Program-made: the position numbers and the translations under genes
Source of the DNA: Zwartia vadi
Lineage (GTDB): Bacteria > Pseudomonadota > Gammaproteobacteria > Burkholderiales > Burkholderiaceae_B
Direction: 5' to 3'
DNA: 64,000 nucleotides
Assembly: GCF_030410375.1 (NCBI RefSeq)
Contig: NZ_JAUHHE010000001.1
Coordinates: forward strand, 248,001 to 312,000
Notes under the pieces: generated by a model
Databases searched by the model: none
Seen by the model: only the letters and a program-made list of their open reading frames with translations
Told to the model about the DNA's origin: nothing
Part shown: positions 38,960 to 48,879 of the stretch, one piece after another
How the letters are laid out: every line of letters starts with the position of its first letter
Numbering within the stretch: the stretch's first letter is position 1

Positions 38960-40057
38960 CTAACGCTCGTGACCGGTGGCCAGACGCTTTTCGAGCGACT
39001 GACTGTATTTGGACATCGAGTAGCAAAATACGAAATAAATCGCGGAAATAAAGATATAGACCTCAACGCTGAAGCCACGCCACGCCTGATCCGTCAGCGC
39101 AACCTTTGCCGCCTGTGTCAAGTCGAAAATACCGATAATCACCACCAGAGAGGTATCTTTGAACAGTGCAATGAACAAGCCCACCAGAGGCGGAATCACG
39201 ATCTTCAGTGCCTGGGGCAAAACAATCAGGCGCATTTGCTGCCAATAACTCAATCCGAGTGATTCGGCGCCCTCGAACTGCCCCTTGGGTATCGCCTGCA
39301 GGCCCCCGCGAATCGTCTCAGCCATGTACGCAGCGGCGAACAAAATAATCGCAAGCTGGGCGCGCAATAACTTGTCAATACTCATGCCTTCGGGCAAAAA
39401 CAATGGCAACATCACAGCGGACATGAAAAGCAAGCTGATCAGTGGAACGCCCCGGATGAGCTCGATGTACACCACGCATATCGACTTGATGGCGGGCATG
39501 TTTGAGCGACGCCCCAAGGCCAGCACAATCCCCAACGGAAAGGCCAGCGCGATACCGAAGGTAGACAAAATCAAAGTCAGTGGCAGACCGCCCCACTGAC
39601 TGTTTTCGACGTAGGTCAGCCCAAAAACACCGCCCCACATCAAAATTCCCACAGAGACCAGAGAAACGGTCCATATGGCGAGCAACCACATGTTCCAGAG
39701 TTTTCTCCAGCCACTCAGGATGATGGTTCCGACCAAAATACCTGTCGCGATCAACGGCCGCCACTGTTCATCGTAAGGATACAAACCAAACAAGATGATG
39801 CGATGCTTTTCGACAATCATGGCCCAGCATGCGCCTGACGATTCTCGGCACTGATCCGCCGTCGTTGCGGTGGCGTTGGCATTGATGAAAAACCAATCCA
39901 CCATCGCAGGAATGGTCGCCAGCAACAGCCAGACTGAAAGAATCGTCAACAGGCTATTGATGGGGGAAGAAAATAACTGAGACCGCATCCAGGAAAATAC
40001 GCTCACGCCCCCGGTGGGTGCTTTTTCTGTCGAAACAGTCGAAGTTGGTGTGCTCAT
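38960..40057 (-). CDS. aapM: General L-amino acid ABC transporter permease (AapM-like)
   Basis: About 365 residues with a long extra N-terminal part and the HisM/GlnP-type permease core at the C-terminus. The core shows [40 protein letters not shown], and the EAA loop [25 protein letters not shown] cytoplasmic tail with [12 protein letters not shown] ends it. It follows aapQ by one base. ATG 40057 is chosen. Confidence 0.9.
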   Translation of the reverse strand: MSTPTSTVSTEKAPTGGVSVFSWMRSQLFSSPINSLLTILSVWLLLATIPAMVDWFFINANATATTADQCRESSGACWAMIVEKHRIILFGLYPYDEQWRPLIATGILVGTIILSGWRKLWNMWLLAIWTVSLVSVGILMWGGVFGLTYVENSQWGGLPLTLILSTFGIALAFPLGIVLALGRRSNMPAIKSICVVYIELIRGVPLISLLFMSAVMLPLFLPEGMSIDKLLRAQLAIILFAAAYMAETIRGGLQAIPKGQFEGAESLGLSYWQQMRLIVLPQALKIVIPPLVGLFIALFKDTSLVVIIGIFDLTQAAKVALTDQAWRGFSVEVYIFISAIYFVFCYSMSKYSQSLEKRLATGHER

Positions 40058-40058
40058 C

Positions 40059-41249
40059 TCAACGCTCCACCAACGCAATGCGTTTGTTATACCAGTTCAT
40101 GAATACCGAAATGGACAGGCTCACCGTCAAGTAGGCCGCCATGATCATCATGATGCCCTCGATCGCTTGACCCGTTTGGTTCAAGGTCGTATTGATGACC
40201 GAGACGATATCGGGATAGCCGATCGCGACAGCAAGCGAGCTATTCTTGGTGATGTTCAGATACTGGCTGGTCATGGGAGGAATGATGACCCGCAAGGCCT
40301 GAGGCAAAACTATCAAACGCAGCACCTGCCCACGCTTGAGTCCAAGCGCCTCGGCCGCCTCCCACTGACCACGTCCCACCGACTGAATGCCGGAACGAAC
40401 CACCTCGGCAATAAACGCCGCGGTGTAGATCACCAACCCAATCAGCAAAGCCGCAAACTCTGGCGAGAGCGTCATGCCACCCGCAAAGTTGAAACCTTTG
40501 AGTTCGGGGACATCAAGCGTCATCGAGGTGCCGCTAAAAAGCCAGACAAGCACCGGGACGAAGATTAACAATCCGAAAGACCAGCGACCCGTCGGGAAAA
40601 TCTGACCTGTTTTTTCCTGATTTTTGCGCGCCCATTTATACATCGCAAAGATCAAGACCAAGGCCAATAATAGGCCCGCGAACAACCAGAACAAACCATC
40701 GCCATGCACCGAAGGCATTTGCACGCCTCGATTGGAAACAAAAACGCCTGGCAAGGGATGGATGGCCTGACGCGGACCAGGCAGCGTTTCAGAAATAATG
40801 GCGTACCAGAAAAACAATTGCAGCAACAAAGGGACATTGCGCATGACTTCAACATAAATGCTTGAAATCTTGCGGATTAACCAATTACTGGACAAACGGG
40901 CAATCCCGATGATGGTACCCAGAATCGTGGCCAGCACAATCCCGATCAGCGCGACACGTAAGGTATTAAGCAGACCAACAGTAATGGCCCGTCCATACGT
41001 ACTTGCAGGACTGTAGGCGATAGGTGTCTCGCCAATGGCAAAGCCAGCCTCTTTACTTAGAAAATCGAAGCCGGTTGAAATATTTCGTGCTGAAAGATTA
41101 CTCAGCGTGTTGTGCACCAAAAACCACGCAACACCGCCCACAGCGAGCAGCGCAAGGATTTGATAAATGATTGAGCGCGTGCCAGGATCATTCCAAGACA
41201 GACGTCTTCGAGGAGGGGGCGCGACTTGTGATTCTTTAAGCTTCGTCAT
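40059..41249 (-). CDS. aapQ: General L-amino acid ABC transporter permease (AapQ-like)
   Basis: The 396-residue permease has an N-terminal helix, a long periplasmic stretch, and a permease core with TLRVALIGIVLATILGTIIG, the SIYVEVMRNVPLLLQLFFWY segment and the EAA loop [24 protein letters not shown]. The 396-365 residue pair (Q plus M) is the size expected for AapQM. It lies behind a strong hairpin that separates it from aapJ. Confidence 0.9.
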   Translation of the reverse strand: MTKLKESQVAPPPRRRLSWNDPGTRSIIYQILALLAVGGVAWFLVHNTLSNLSARNISTGFDFLSKEAGFAIGETPIAYSPASTYGRAITVGLLNTLRVALIGIVLATILGTIIGIARLSSNWLIRKISSIYVEVMRNVPLLLQLFFWYAIISETLPGPRQAIHPLPGVFVSNRGVQMPSVHGDGLFWLFAGLLLALVLIFAMYKWARKNQEKTGQIFPTGRWSFGLLIFVPVLVWLFSGTSMTLDVPELKGFNFAGGMTLSPEFAALLIGLVIYTAAFIAEVVRSGIQSVGRGQWEAAEALGLKRGQVLRLIVLPQALRVIIPPMTSQYLNITKNSSLAVAIGYPDIVSVINTTLNQTGQAIEGIMMIMAAYLTVSLSISVFMNWYNKRIALVER

Positions 41250-41255
41250 AACTTA

Positions 41256-41278
41256 GGGCGACCGCAATGCGGTCGCCC
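41256..41278 (-). terminator. Strong hairpin between aapJ and aapQMP
   Basis: GGGCGACCGCA and TGCGGTCGCCC are exact 11-bp complements around a single A, in the 46-bp gap between aapJ and aapQ. No T-run follows on the minus strand. Such elements after periplasmic binding protein genes commonly stabilise the upstream mRNA or cut readthrough, so more binding protein than permease is made. That role is inferred. Confidence 0.65.
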
Positions 41279-41295
41279 CTATGTATCAAGAAAAA

Positions 41296-42312
41296 TTAGC
41301 GGATGGGCCAGGCGTACATCAGGCCGCCTTTGGTCCATTGTGCATTGAGGCCACGCTCAAGTTTGAGCGGTGTGTTCACACCGACGTTGCGCTCAAAACT
41401 CTCACCGTAGTTGCCCACTTGCTTGATGATGTCATAGGCCCACTTTTCAGATACACCCAGGTTCTTGCCCATTCCTGGTGTGACACCCAAAATACGCTGC
41501 ACGTTAGGATTGGTGCTCTTGAGCATTTCATCGACATTCTTTTGTGTGATGCCATACTCTTCTGCTTCAATCATTGCGTAGAGTGCCCAGCGAACAACGT
41601 TCAGCCACTGCTCGTCACCTTGGCGAACCTGTGGACCGAGGGGCTCTTTCGAAAGATCCTCAGGCAAGATGATGTTGTTTGCAGGATTCTTCAGTGTGGT
41701 GCGCGAAGCAGCCAAGCCTGACTTGTCAGTCGTGTAGGCGTCGCAACGACCGGAGTCATAGGCGCGGACCACCTCGTCGACTTTCTCGATCACCACTGGC
41801 TTGAAAGTCAGCTTGTTCGCACGGAACCAGTCCGCGAGGTTGAGTTCAGTGGTCGTGCCGGGCTGAACGCAAATCGTGGCGCCGTTGAGTTCCTTGGCGC
41901 TTTTGATGTTCAAGTCTTTACGAACCATCAAACCTTGGCTGTCGTAAAAGTTGACGCCCGCACCGAGCAGACCCAACGAGGTGTCGCGAGTCATCGTCTG
42001 GGTGGTGTTACGGGTCAGCACATCGATTTCACCAGACTGCAGGGCTGTGAAGCGCTGCTGGGCAGTCAGCGGAGTGAATTTGACTTTCGAAGCGTCGCCG
42101 AACATCACCGCGGCAATGGCACGGCACATGTCGATATCCAGACCGGCCCAAACGCCTTTGCTATCTGGGGCCGAAAAGCCTGCGAGGCCTGTGTTCGTGC
42201 CGCACTGTACAAAGCCTTTCTTTTTGACGTTGTCGAACGTTGGACCTGCTTGCGCGACGGTGTTAGCCGCGAGCATCGCTGCGCCGACTACTGCTAATTT
42301 TAAGAATTTCAT
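41296..42312 (-). CDS. aapJ: General L-amino acid ABC transporter binding protein (AapJ-like)
   Basis: About 338 residues from ATG 42312. A signal peptide (KLAVVGAAMLAANTVAQA) leads into the SBP_bac_3 fold: TFDNVKKKGFVQCGTNTGLAG, GVWAGLDIDMCRAIAAVMFGD, RFTALQSGEIDVLTRNTTQT, and SGRCDAYTTDKSGLAA. AapJ delivers a wide range of L-amino acids to AapQMP. It is the first gene of the operon, behind a 17-bp-spaced promoter and an approximately 90-base leader. The frame is open upstream to 42513 but those residues are not part of the protein. Confidence 0.93.
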   Translation of the reverse strand: MKFLKLAVVGAAMLAANTVAQAGPTFDNVKKKGFVQCGTNTGLAGFSAPDSKGVWAGLDIDMCRAIAAVMFGDASKVKFTPLTAQQRFTALQSGEIDVLTRNTTQTMTRDTSLGLLGAGVNFYDSQGLMVRKDLNIKSAKELNGATICVQPGTTTELNLADWFRANKLTFKPVVIEKVDEVVRAYDSGRCDAYTTDKSGLAASRTTLKNPANNIILPEDLSKEPLGPQVRQGDEQWLNVVRWALYAMIEAEEYGITQKNVDEMLKSTNPNVQRILGVTPGMGKNLGVSEKWAYDIIKQVGNYGESFERNVGVNTPLKLERGLNAQWTKGGLMYAWPIR

Positions 42313-42409
42313 CACTCGATCTCCGAAATACTGAAAGGTACGGCTGCCAACCGGGCTCACCGCAGGTCTGATTGTGCAAGGCACCAATGGTAGCCCTATA
42401 CACACTCGG

Positions 42410-42438
42410 AATGTATGGGGGAAATCCCTCGCAGTCAA
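42410..42438 (-). promoter_or_regulatory. Sigma-70-type promoter for aapJ
   Basis: On the minus strand, TTGACT (42433-42438) and TACATT (42410-42415) are separated by exactly 17 bases. Both hexamers are close to consensus. Transcription would begin near 42403, leaving a leader of about 90 bases before the aapJ ATG. Prediction from sequence only. Confidence 0.55.
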
Positions 42439-42479
42439 TGATTCTTGACTCATATGCTTATTAAATTCTCTGCGAGCAG

Positions 42480-42500
42480 GGTTATTATTAGGGAATAACC
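42480..42500. repeat. Inverted repeat just upstream of ftsE
   Basis: GGTTATT and AATAACC are exact complements around a 7-base spacer. The element ends 11 bases before the ftsE ATG, so it overlaps the ribosome binding region or early promoter. A regulator site or a translation-modulating hairpin is possible. Confidence 0.45.
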
Positions 42501-42511
42501 TATGTGATGTC

Positions 42512-43264
42512 ATGATCGAATTCCAGCATGTTTTTAAATCTTACGGTCAAGGACGCAATATCCTTGCCGACATTACTTTTCGCGTCGCCGCTGGAGAGTT
42601 TGTCTATGTCGCCGGTCCGTCCGGGGCTGGCAAATCCACTCTCCTGAAGCTCATTGGGGGCTTGGAAGCACCGAGCCGCGGCTCCATTCAAGTCAATGGC
42701 CAGCGCCTGGAGCAACTTTCCGCGCGGGCCAGACCCTATTTAAGGCGTTCGGTAGGCGTCATTTTGCAAGACACCCATCTGCTTTATGACCGAAGCGCGA
42801 TAGAAAATGTACTGCTCCCCCTCACAGTGACAGGTCTAGCAACAGAGGTGGCTAGAGCCCGCGCGCGGGCCGCGCTAGATAAAGTTGGTTTGAGCAGCAA
42901 GGAAAACACACCTCCCATCGAGCTCTCTGGCGGCGAGCAACAAAGACTCGCGATCGCGCGCGCAATCGTCAATCGGCCCGCCATTTTGATCGCTGACGAG
43001 CCAACCGCAAGTCTCGATCGTGACACCGCGCGTCGCATCATGTCTGTTTTTAAAGATTTCAATCGAGTGGGGGTCACCACGTTGATTGCCTCACATGATG
43101 ACGGGTTGATGGCCGAGTACGCCACGCGCGCCTTCAAGATCGAACCCGGCAAGTTTGCAGACTCGGCCGCTTTCCGCACGGCCCAGTCCCACATGCCAGC
43201 GGCTGCCTCGGGAAATATTGAACCGCATATCGGTGACGCACATCCGGGCGGAGCGACACGATGA
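42512..43264 (+). CDS. ftsE: Cell division ATP-binding protein FtsE
   Basis: The 250-residue ABC ATPase starts MIEFQHVFKSYGQGRNIL. Walker A is GPSGAGKST (near 36-44), the signature is LSGGEQQRLAIARAI, Walker B is ILIADEPTASLD and the H-loop is IASHDDGL. With FtsX it relays activation to periplasmic peptidoglycan hydrolases at the septum. It is about 30 residues longer than the E. coli protein, with an extra C-terminal tail. It overlaps ftsX by 4 bases. Confidence 0.94.
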   Translation: MIEFQHVFKSYGQGRNILADITFRVAAGEFVYVAGPSGAGKSTLLKLIGGLEAPSRGSIQVNGQRLEQLSARARPYLRRSVGVILQDTHLLYDRSAIENVLLPLTVTGLATEVARARARAALDKVGLSSKENTPPIELSGGEQQRLAIARAIVNRPAILIADEPTASLDRDTARRIMSVFKDFNRVGVTTLIASHDDGLMAEYATRAFKIEPGKFADSAAFRTAQSHMPAAASGNIEPHIGDAHPGGATR

Positions 43265-44169
43265 AAAGCCTGCTCAGACAACATCGTTACGCCCTGACTG
43301 TTACGGTCAGGAGGCTTCTTGCTCAACCGATCTCCTCGCTCACCAATCTCTTGGTCATTGCACTGGCGCTGGCCCTCCCCCTGCTTGGCGCCTCATTTCT
43401 TCTATCGATCGAGCCTGTCGCCAAACAAGTTTCCGTCACTCCTGAGCTCACCCTCTTTCTCAATACCGATGCGGCGCCTGGCCTTGCCGACAAGTTGGCA
43501 AAACGCATTCGCGATGAACACTCTGATCAAATCGTCAACGTCCGCGTCATTCCCAAACAGCGCGCCCTCGAAGACCTACGCGCCAATCCCGCTTGGGAGC
43601 AGGCGCTCAAAGTGCTCCCCGTCAACCCCCTGCCCGACGCAATTGTGGTCGAGCTTGCCTCGACCGAGGACCTTTCCAAACGCGCCGATCTCATGGCTGC
43701 AAGCTGGCGTAAATGGCAAGGGGTCGATCTTGTTCAACTTGACAGCGCCTGGGTTCAGAGACTCGAAGCGCTTTTGCGCTTCGGACGTATTGGCTTATTG
43801 CTCCTTGCACTCAGTGTGATGCTGGTTGTACTCGCTACTGTATTCAACACTGTGCGCATGCAAGCGCTGTCCCAACGCGAAGAAATCGGTGTGGCACGAC
43901 TCGTTGGCGCGACCGAGTCCTTTGTCAGGCGTCCATTTTTGTATCTCGGCGCGCTCACCTGCACCTTGGCGGCACTCGTCAGCCTGGGCATCGCACGACT
44001 CACCCTCACCCTGCTCAATGATGCGCTCGCAACACTGGCCCGCACTTACGATGCAGAGTTCGCGCTGACCTTACCCTCGCCTGCGATACTGGGGCTTTGC
44101 GTATTAATCGTGGCAGCACTTGGCGCGCTATCAGCGAGATGGTCTGTCCAGCGCAACACGCGGTTCTGA
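43261..44169 (+). CDS. ftsX: Cell division protein FtsX
   Basis: The 302-residue membrane protein has the FtsX layout: a cytoplasmic N-terminus, one helix near residues 25-47, a periplasmic domain (ITV-type loop with VSVTPELTLFLNTDAA), then three helices (175-200, 225-250, 275-295) around RMQALSQREEIGVARLVGAT. It partners FtsE. mutY begins shortly after. Confidence 0.93.
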   Translation: MKSLLRQHRYALTVTVRRLLAQPISSLTNLLVIALALALPLLGASFLLSIEPVAKQVSVTPELTLFLNTDAAPGLADKLAKRIRDEHSDQIVNVRVIPKQRALEDLRANPAWEQALKVLPVNPLPDAIVVELASTEDLSKRADLMAASWRKWQGVDLVQLDSAWVQRLEALLRFGRIGLLLLALSVMLVVLATVFNTVRMQALSQREEIGVARLVGATESFVRRPFLYLGALTCTLAALVSLGIARLTLTLLNDALATLARTYDAEFALTLPSPAILGLCVLIVAALGALSARWSVQRNTRF

Positions 44170-44186
44170 CACGCAACGGTCACAAG

Positions 44187-45260
44187 ATGAGACTGGCCAA
44201 CCGGATTATCGCGTGGCAACGAACCCACGGACGCCACGACTTGCCTTGGCAAAACACGCGCGATCCTTATCGCGTCTGGCTCTCTGAAATCATGTTGCAA
44301 CAGACACAAGTCAGCGCCGTGATCGAGTACTACCAGCGCTTTCTGGAAAAATTCCCTGACGTGGCACACCTTGCGCGCGCCTCCTCAGAGTCAGTGATGG
44401 CGCAGTGGGCGGGACTTGGTTATTACGCGCGCGCACGCAACCTGCATGCCTGTGCCAAACGGGTCATGCAAGACTGGCATGGCGTCTTTCCAAAAGATGC
44501 CGCCGGTCTGGCCACCCTACCCGGCATTGGTCCTTCAACTGCGGCGGCGATTGCCGCATTTTGTTATGGCGAGCGCGCCGCCATATTAGATGGCAATGTA
44601 AAAAGAGTATTGACCCGGTATTTCGCTGTGGAGGGTGATCCCACTCACCGAGCCATTGAATCGCAACTATGGCAACTGGCCCGAGCAGAACTACCCTCGC
44701 TTAAAACCTGCTCCAACGACCCGGAGTCAATGGCGCGATATACACAAGGTCAAATGGATCTTGGTGCCACACTTTGCACACGCAGCCGTCCACGATGTCA
44801 CGATTGTCCCTTGAAAAAGGACTGCCAAGCTCGGCTGACAGGGCGTACAGAGGAGTTGCCCTGGCCGCGTCAACGCAAGGTCTTGCCGGAACGCACCACC
44901 GGCATGTTGGTTGCGTATTGCGACCAACATATCTTGCTTGAGCAACGACCCGAGTCAGGTATTTGGGGAGGCCTCTGGAGCTTGCCGGAATTTGATGCAT
45001 CTCATTCACCAGAACAAGCTTGCGGAAAACTCGGCATCATCCCTAAACATGTTCAAACACTTACACCTTTTTTACATGTTTTTACACACTATCGACTCAC
45101 AATTTCGCCTTTACTTGCGCAAGCCTTAGTCGACGTGTCCGAACCCCGCCCTTTAACCCATCAACGCTGGATTGATTACAGCCGGCTCTCTTCTTTGGGA
45201 CTACCCGCCCCTGTTCGCAAACTGCTCGACGGCTTGATGGCTGATCAGCTGTTGAAGTGA
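44187..45260 (+). CDS. mutY: A/G-specific adenine DNA glycosylase
   Basis: MutY removes adenine paired with 8-oxoguanine. The protein (about 357 residues) starts MRLANRIIAWQRTHGRHDLPWQ. It has the LSEIMLQQTQV motif, the helix-hairpin-helix LPGIGPSTAAAIAAF, the catalytic Asp in AILDGNVKRVL and a 4Fe-4S cluster pattern C-x6-C-x2-C-x5-C (CTRSRPRCHDCPLKKDC). The C-terminal MutT-like domain follows. ATG 44187 gives the usual N-terminus; an in-frame ATG at 44139 would overlap ftsX. Confidence 0.94.
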   Translation: MRLANRIIAWQRTHGRHDLPWQNTRDPYRVWLSEIMLQQTQVSAVIEYYQRFLEKFPDVAHLARASSESVMAQWAGLGYYARARNLHACAKRVMQDWHGVFPKDAAGLATLPGIGPSTAAAIAAFCYGERAAILDGNVKRVLTRYFAVEGDPTHRAIESQLWQLARAELPSLKTCSNDPESMARYTQGQMDLGATLCTRSRPRCHDCPLKKDCQARLTGRTEELPWPRQRKVLPERTTGMLVAYCDQHILLEQRPESGIWGGLWSLPEFDASHSPEQACGKLGIIPKHVQTLTPFLHVFTHYRLTISPLLAQALVDVSEPRPLTHQRWIDYSRLSSLGLPAPVRKLLDGLMADQLLK

Positions 45261-45295
45261 TCGGCTATTGAAATAAAGATTGATGGTAAATCCCG

Positions 45296-46435
45296 TCACG
45301 TTTCGCTAGTTGGCTGATAGTGGCTGATACTCATCATAATCCCGCACGCGATCCCTATCGTCACGAGCGCAGTACCTCCGTAACTCAGTAGAGGCAAGGG
45401 TACGCCGACCACAGGCAGCATCCCTGTGACCATGCCAATATTGACAAACACATAGATGAATAACACCATCGTGAGCGCGCCCGCCAACAGCCGGCTTGCA
45501 TGTGTCGGCGCTCGAATCGCGATTGATAAGCCTCTGAAAACCAAAAGCAGGTAAAGAATCAGCAAAGTAACTCCGCCGTAGAGACCGAACTCCTCGGCGA
45601 ATACGGCGAAAATAAAGTCAGTCGTGCGCTCAGGGATAAAGTCCAGATGCGATTGGGTGCCGCTCATATAACCCTTGCCATACACGCCACCCGATCCCAC
45701 TGCGATCGTTGACTGGATCGTGTGAAAGCCCTTACCAAGGGGATCATTATTTGGATCAAGTAAGGTGCAAACGCGATTTTTTTGATACGTATGTAAAACC
45801 ACCCAGTCCGTTTCTTCTTTGCACAAATCCTCTTGATAGACGATGATGCCGCCGATTCCGATCACTGCGGCAAGCACGATAGGCACCAGTAATTTAAAAG
45901 ACAATCCTGCGAAGTAAATCACACAAAAGCCGGCGCCAAACACCAGCAAGGCTGTGCCGAGATCCGGCTGCTTCACAATCAACAAAAAGGGTACAGCCAG
46001 CAACGCGCCCGCGACAAAGAAGTCATAGAATTTTAACGAGCTCTCCCGCTTGTTAAAGTACCAGGCAAGCATGAGAGGCACGGCGATTTTCAACATTTCG
46101 GAAGGTTGAATCCGTATAAAACCCAGATTGAGCCAGCGCGTCGCGCCTTTGCTCGTGTGGCCGAAAAACTCCACGCCCAACAACAGCAACACGCCAACAA
46201 CATAAAAAGGCACGGCGAATTTCAATATGTATTGAAACGGCACCATGGCCACAACCCACATGACAGCGAGTCCGATCAGCAGATTGCGTAAATGGTCCGC
46301 ATATCGCCAATCCGTGCCACCCACGGCTGAATGCATCACCAAAAGACCGGTCGCTCCGAGCAACAACAGAACAATCATCAGCGGCCAATCAAAGGCTGTC
46401 ACGACACGCGCGAGAAACTTGAAAAACATTTTCAT
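45296..46435 (-). CDS. mrdB: Rod-shape peptidoglycan glycosyltransferase RodA
   Basis: About 379 residues of SEDS family protein with ten expected helices. Markers are STIAVGSGGVYGKGYMSGTQ, HLDFIPERTTDFIFAVFAEE and the C-terminal GVPLPLLSYGGTALV. RodA polymerises glycan strands in the elongasome together with PBP2 (mrdA). ATG 46435 overlaps the mrdA stop. It is the last gene of the mre-mrd cluster and convergent with mutY. Confidence 0.95.
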   Translation of the reverse strand: MKMFFKFLARVVTAFDWPLMIVLLLLGATGLLVMHSAVGGTDWRYADHLRNLLIGLAVMWVVAMVPFQYILKFAVPFYVVGVLLLLGVEFFGHTSKGATRWLNLGFIRIQPSEMLKIAVPLMLAWYFNKRESSLKFYDFFVAGALLAVPFLLIVKQPDLGTALLVFGAGFCVIYFAGLSFKLLVPIVLAAVIGIGGIIVYQEDLCKEETDWVVLHTYQKNRVCTLLDPNNDPLGKGFHTIQSTIAVGSGGVYGKGYMSGTQSHLDFIPERTTDFIFAVFAEEFGLYGGVTLLILYLLLVFRGLSIAIRAPTHASRLLAGALTMVLFIYVFVNIGMVTGMLPVVGVPLPLLSYGGTALVTIGIACGIMMSISHYQPTSET

Positions 46436-48303
46436 CGCGTCACGACCTTGCTTGGCTTGGGTTGCCGCAGCAGCCACTCATCGAAAACTTTACGTGCGAT
46501 CGGCGCCGCGACACTTCCGCCCCATCCGGCATTTTCAACCAGTACCGCAATCGCGATTTTGGGGTCTTTCACAGGAGCGAACGCCATGAACAAGGCATGA
46601 TCCCGCAGGCGCTCATCAATCGCACTACTTTGATATTTACCACCTTTCAAACTAAACACTTGCGCAGTGCCTGTCTTGCCTGCGGTTTGATAAGGCGCGC
46701 CTGCAAAAGCCTGACGCGCAGTGCCTGACACCGTCACATCAGCGAGCGCACGTTTAACCGCCTGAATATTTTCAGTTTTTAACGGAATACGATGAGAAGC
46801 GGAAGCGACAGTCAAGCGCTCCTCTCCAGTCGTCGGATTTTTGACCGCACGCACAAGGTGCGGCTTCATATAAGTGCCATCATTCGCTAAGACGGCCGTC
46901 GCCTGGGCAAGCTGCATGAGCGTGAAAGAGTTATAGCCTTGTCCGACAGCGACAGAAATCGTTTCGCCTGCATACCAACGCTGTTGTTCGCGTTTTTTAT
47001 AAGCTTGTCTTTTCCATTCCGTCGAGGGCAGAACGCCCTTGCGCTCTCCATCAATATCCACACCCGTGATCTGTCCGAAACCAAAGGGTTTCATAAAATC
47101 ATGCAGGGCGTTGACGCCTATTTCCGGCGCCAATGAGTAAAAGTACGTATCCGAGGAAACCACTAACGCCTGATGCATATCAATCGAACCAAAATACGCA
47201 GATCCGGCATTACGGAAACGCTGACCACCAAATTCGAAATAACCAGGATCGTTGATGCGATCGGCTGCACGCCGCTTATTGAGCTCCAGAGCCGCCAATG
47301 CGACAAACGGTTTGTACGTGGAACCGATCGGATACGTGCCGTAGACAGGTCGATTGATCAAGGGATGATCAGGCGACTCGTTCAGGCGACGCCAACTTTC
47401 CACATCAATTCCATCGATAAAGAGGTTGGGGTCATAAGAGGGCTGCGACACAAACGCCAACACGTCACCGGTTGCAGGCTCGATCGCAACCAGCGCTCCC
47501 CGCTGATCTTTGAACGCGGCTTCTGCAATACGCTGCAGGTCCATATCAATCGACAAGACGAGATTTGAACCTGGGGTGGGATCCACCTTGCGCAACCGTC
47601 TGACCGGTTTGCCGCGCGCTGTGACCTCAACCTCTTCGAAACCAGTTTTGCCGTGCAAAATACTCTCGTAGCTTTTTTCTATACCTTTTTTGCCAATGAT
47701 GTCGGTGCCGCGATAATTGCCGAGCTCCTCTTTTTCCTCGAGCATCGCAACGTCGGCTTCAGCAATGCGACCCACGTAGCCCACTACGTGCCCAGCGGAT
47801 TTGCCCTGGGGGTATTCACGGACCCAGCGCGCGCGCAACTCAACCCCTGGAAAACGCAAGGAATGCGCGGAAAACCAGGCAGCTTCCGTTTCGTTGAGGT
47901 TGTTACGCAATACGATGCTGGCATATCGACCCGACTCATTGACTCTGCGTTTAAAGCGTCGCTGATCAGCGCTGCTGACATACACGACAGGCGTCAGTCG
48001 GCTGAGCATGTCATCGATATTTCCTGCGCGACCCGGAACAACTTCGAGGGTGTAACTTAAATAATTGCGAGCAAGTACCTCGCCGTTGCGATCAAAAATA
48101 TCTCCTCGCCTCGGAGGAATCGGCAAAACCGCGATACGGTTGCTGTCTGCGCGAGCAGCCAGACTTTCATGCCGTTCGACTTGCAACACCCAAAAGCGCC
48201 AGCCCAGCAAGCCGAAGCACGCGATGGCAAAAACGCCCGCCACCACCACCCTTAGCAAAAAGCGTCTTTTTTGTTGTTGATCTGTTTGCTTGAAATCAAA
48301 CAT
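46432..48303 (-). CDS. mrdA: Penicillin-binding protein 2 (peptidoglycan transpeptidase)
   Basis: The 623-residue protein has one N-terminal membrane anchor (near 15-37), a pedestal domain with IPPRRGDIFDRNGEVLARN, and a transpeptidase domain. Catalytic motifs are STYK in PIGSTYKPFVA (near 330), SSD in VVSSDTYFYSLA (SxD form, normal for PBP2) and KTGTAQ (near 547). It crosslinks lateral wall peptidoglycan with RodA. mreD is 12 bases upstream. Confidence 0.96.
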   Translation of the reverse strand: MFDFKQTDQQQKRRFLLRVVVAGVFAIACFGLLGWRFWVLQVERHESLAARADSNRIAVLPIPPRRGDIFDRNGEVLARNYLSYTLEVVPGRAGNIDDMLSRLTPVVYVSSADQRRFKRRVNESGRYASIVLRNNLNETEAAWFSAHSLRFPGVELRARWVREYPQGKSAGHVVGYVGRIAEADVAMLEEKEELGNYRGTDIIGKKGIEKSYESILHGKTGFEEVEVTARGKPVRRLRKVDPTPGSNLVLSIDMDLQRIAEAAFKDQRGALVAIEPATGDVLAFVSQPSYDPNLFIDGIDVESWRRLNESPDHPLINRPVYGTYPIGSTYKPFVALAALELNKRRAADRINDPGYFEFGGQRFRNAGSAYFGSIDMHQALVVSSDTYFYSLAPEIGVNALHDFMKPFGFGQITGVDIDGERKGVLPSTEWKRQAYKKREQQRWYAGETISVAVGQGYNSFTLMQLAQATAVLANDGTYMKPHLVRAVKNPTTGEERLTVASASHRIPLKTENIQAVKRALADVTVSGTARQAFAGAPYQTAGKTGTAQVFSLKGGKYQSSAIDERLRDHALFMAFAPVKDPKIAIAVLVENAGWGGSVAAPIARKVFDEWLLRQPKPSKVVTR

Positions 48304-48315
48304 GGCGTGTCAAGC

Positions 48316-48879
48316 TCAAGCTGAGCCACCTTCAGCATCTTCCAAACGATGCTGAGGCAACATAAGCAACCAACTCACTAAAGGCCATAGCGCAGTGGTC
48401 AGCAGTGCGCTGACTAACCACGCCCAGCCCGGCCAGGCACTCACCAAGAAGGATCCGATAAGTACGGCGATCAACTTGGCGCCTACAAATACGGGTAACA
48501 AATGAAAACTTTGCTGGAACAAATCAAAACGCAAGACCCTGCGTTGCATTGCTTGTGCACCGTACACCGTGAGGGTGAACATTAGTGCTTGCAAGCCCAA
48601 CGGCCCCACATCATGCACATCAAGTGTCAAACCAAACAAAAACGCGACAACCATCCCGACACGTCGTGAGTCATGTAACGACCAGAAGGTAATCACCAGC
48701 AATAAGACCTCAGGTGCGAAATGCCAGACGCGCCAGGGCAACAAGGACAAAATCCAGACCAGCAACATGGTAGACCACACATAGCCAGCCCCCGATGTCG
48801 TTTCAACTGACTCCGGGCCGACGGCATGCGCCATCGGCATGGGCGGTCGTTTACTTGGTTTTATCTGTCGCACCTGCAA
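48316..48879 (-). CDS. mreD: Rod shape-determining protein MreD
   Basis: The 187-residue membrane protein has about five to six helices and the MreD marker FLFGLTLDVHDVGPLGLQAL, with FAPEVLLLVITFW before it. It is the membrane component of the elongasome. Its ATG lies 29 bases inside the end of mreC, so translation is coupled. The first 30 residues are hydrophilic and a later start is possible. Confidence 0.92.
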   Translation of the reverse strand: MQVRQIKPSKRPPMPMAHAVGPESVETTSGAGYVWSTMLLVWILSLLPWRVWHFAPEVLLLVITFWSLHDSRRVGMVVAFLFGLTLDVHDVGPLGLQALMFTLTVYGAQAMQRRVLRFDLFQQSFHLLPVFVGAKLIAVLIGSFLVSAWPGWAWLVSALLTTALWPLVSWLLMLPQHRLEDAEGGSA

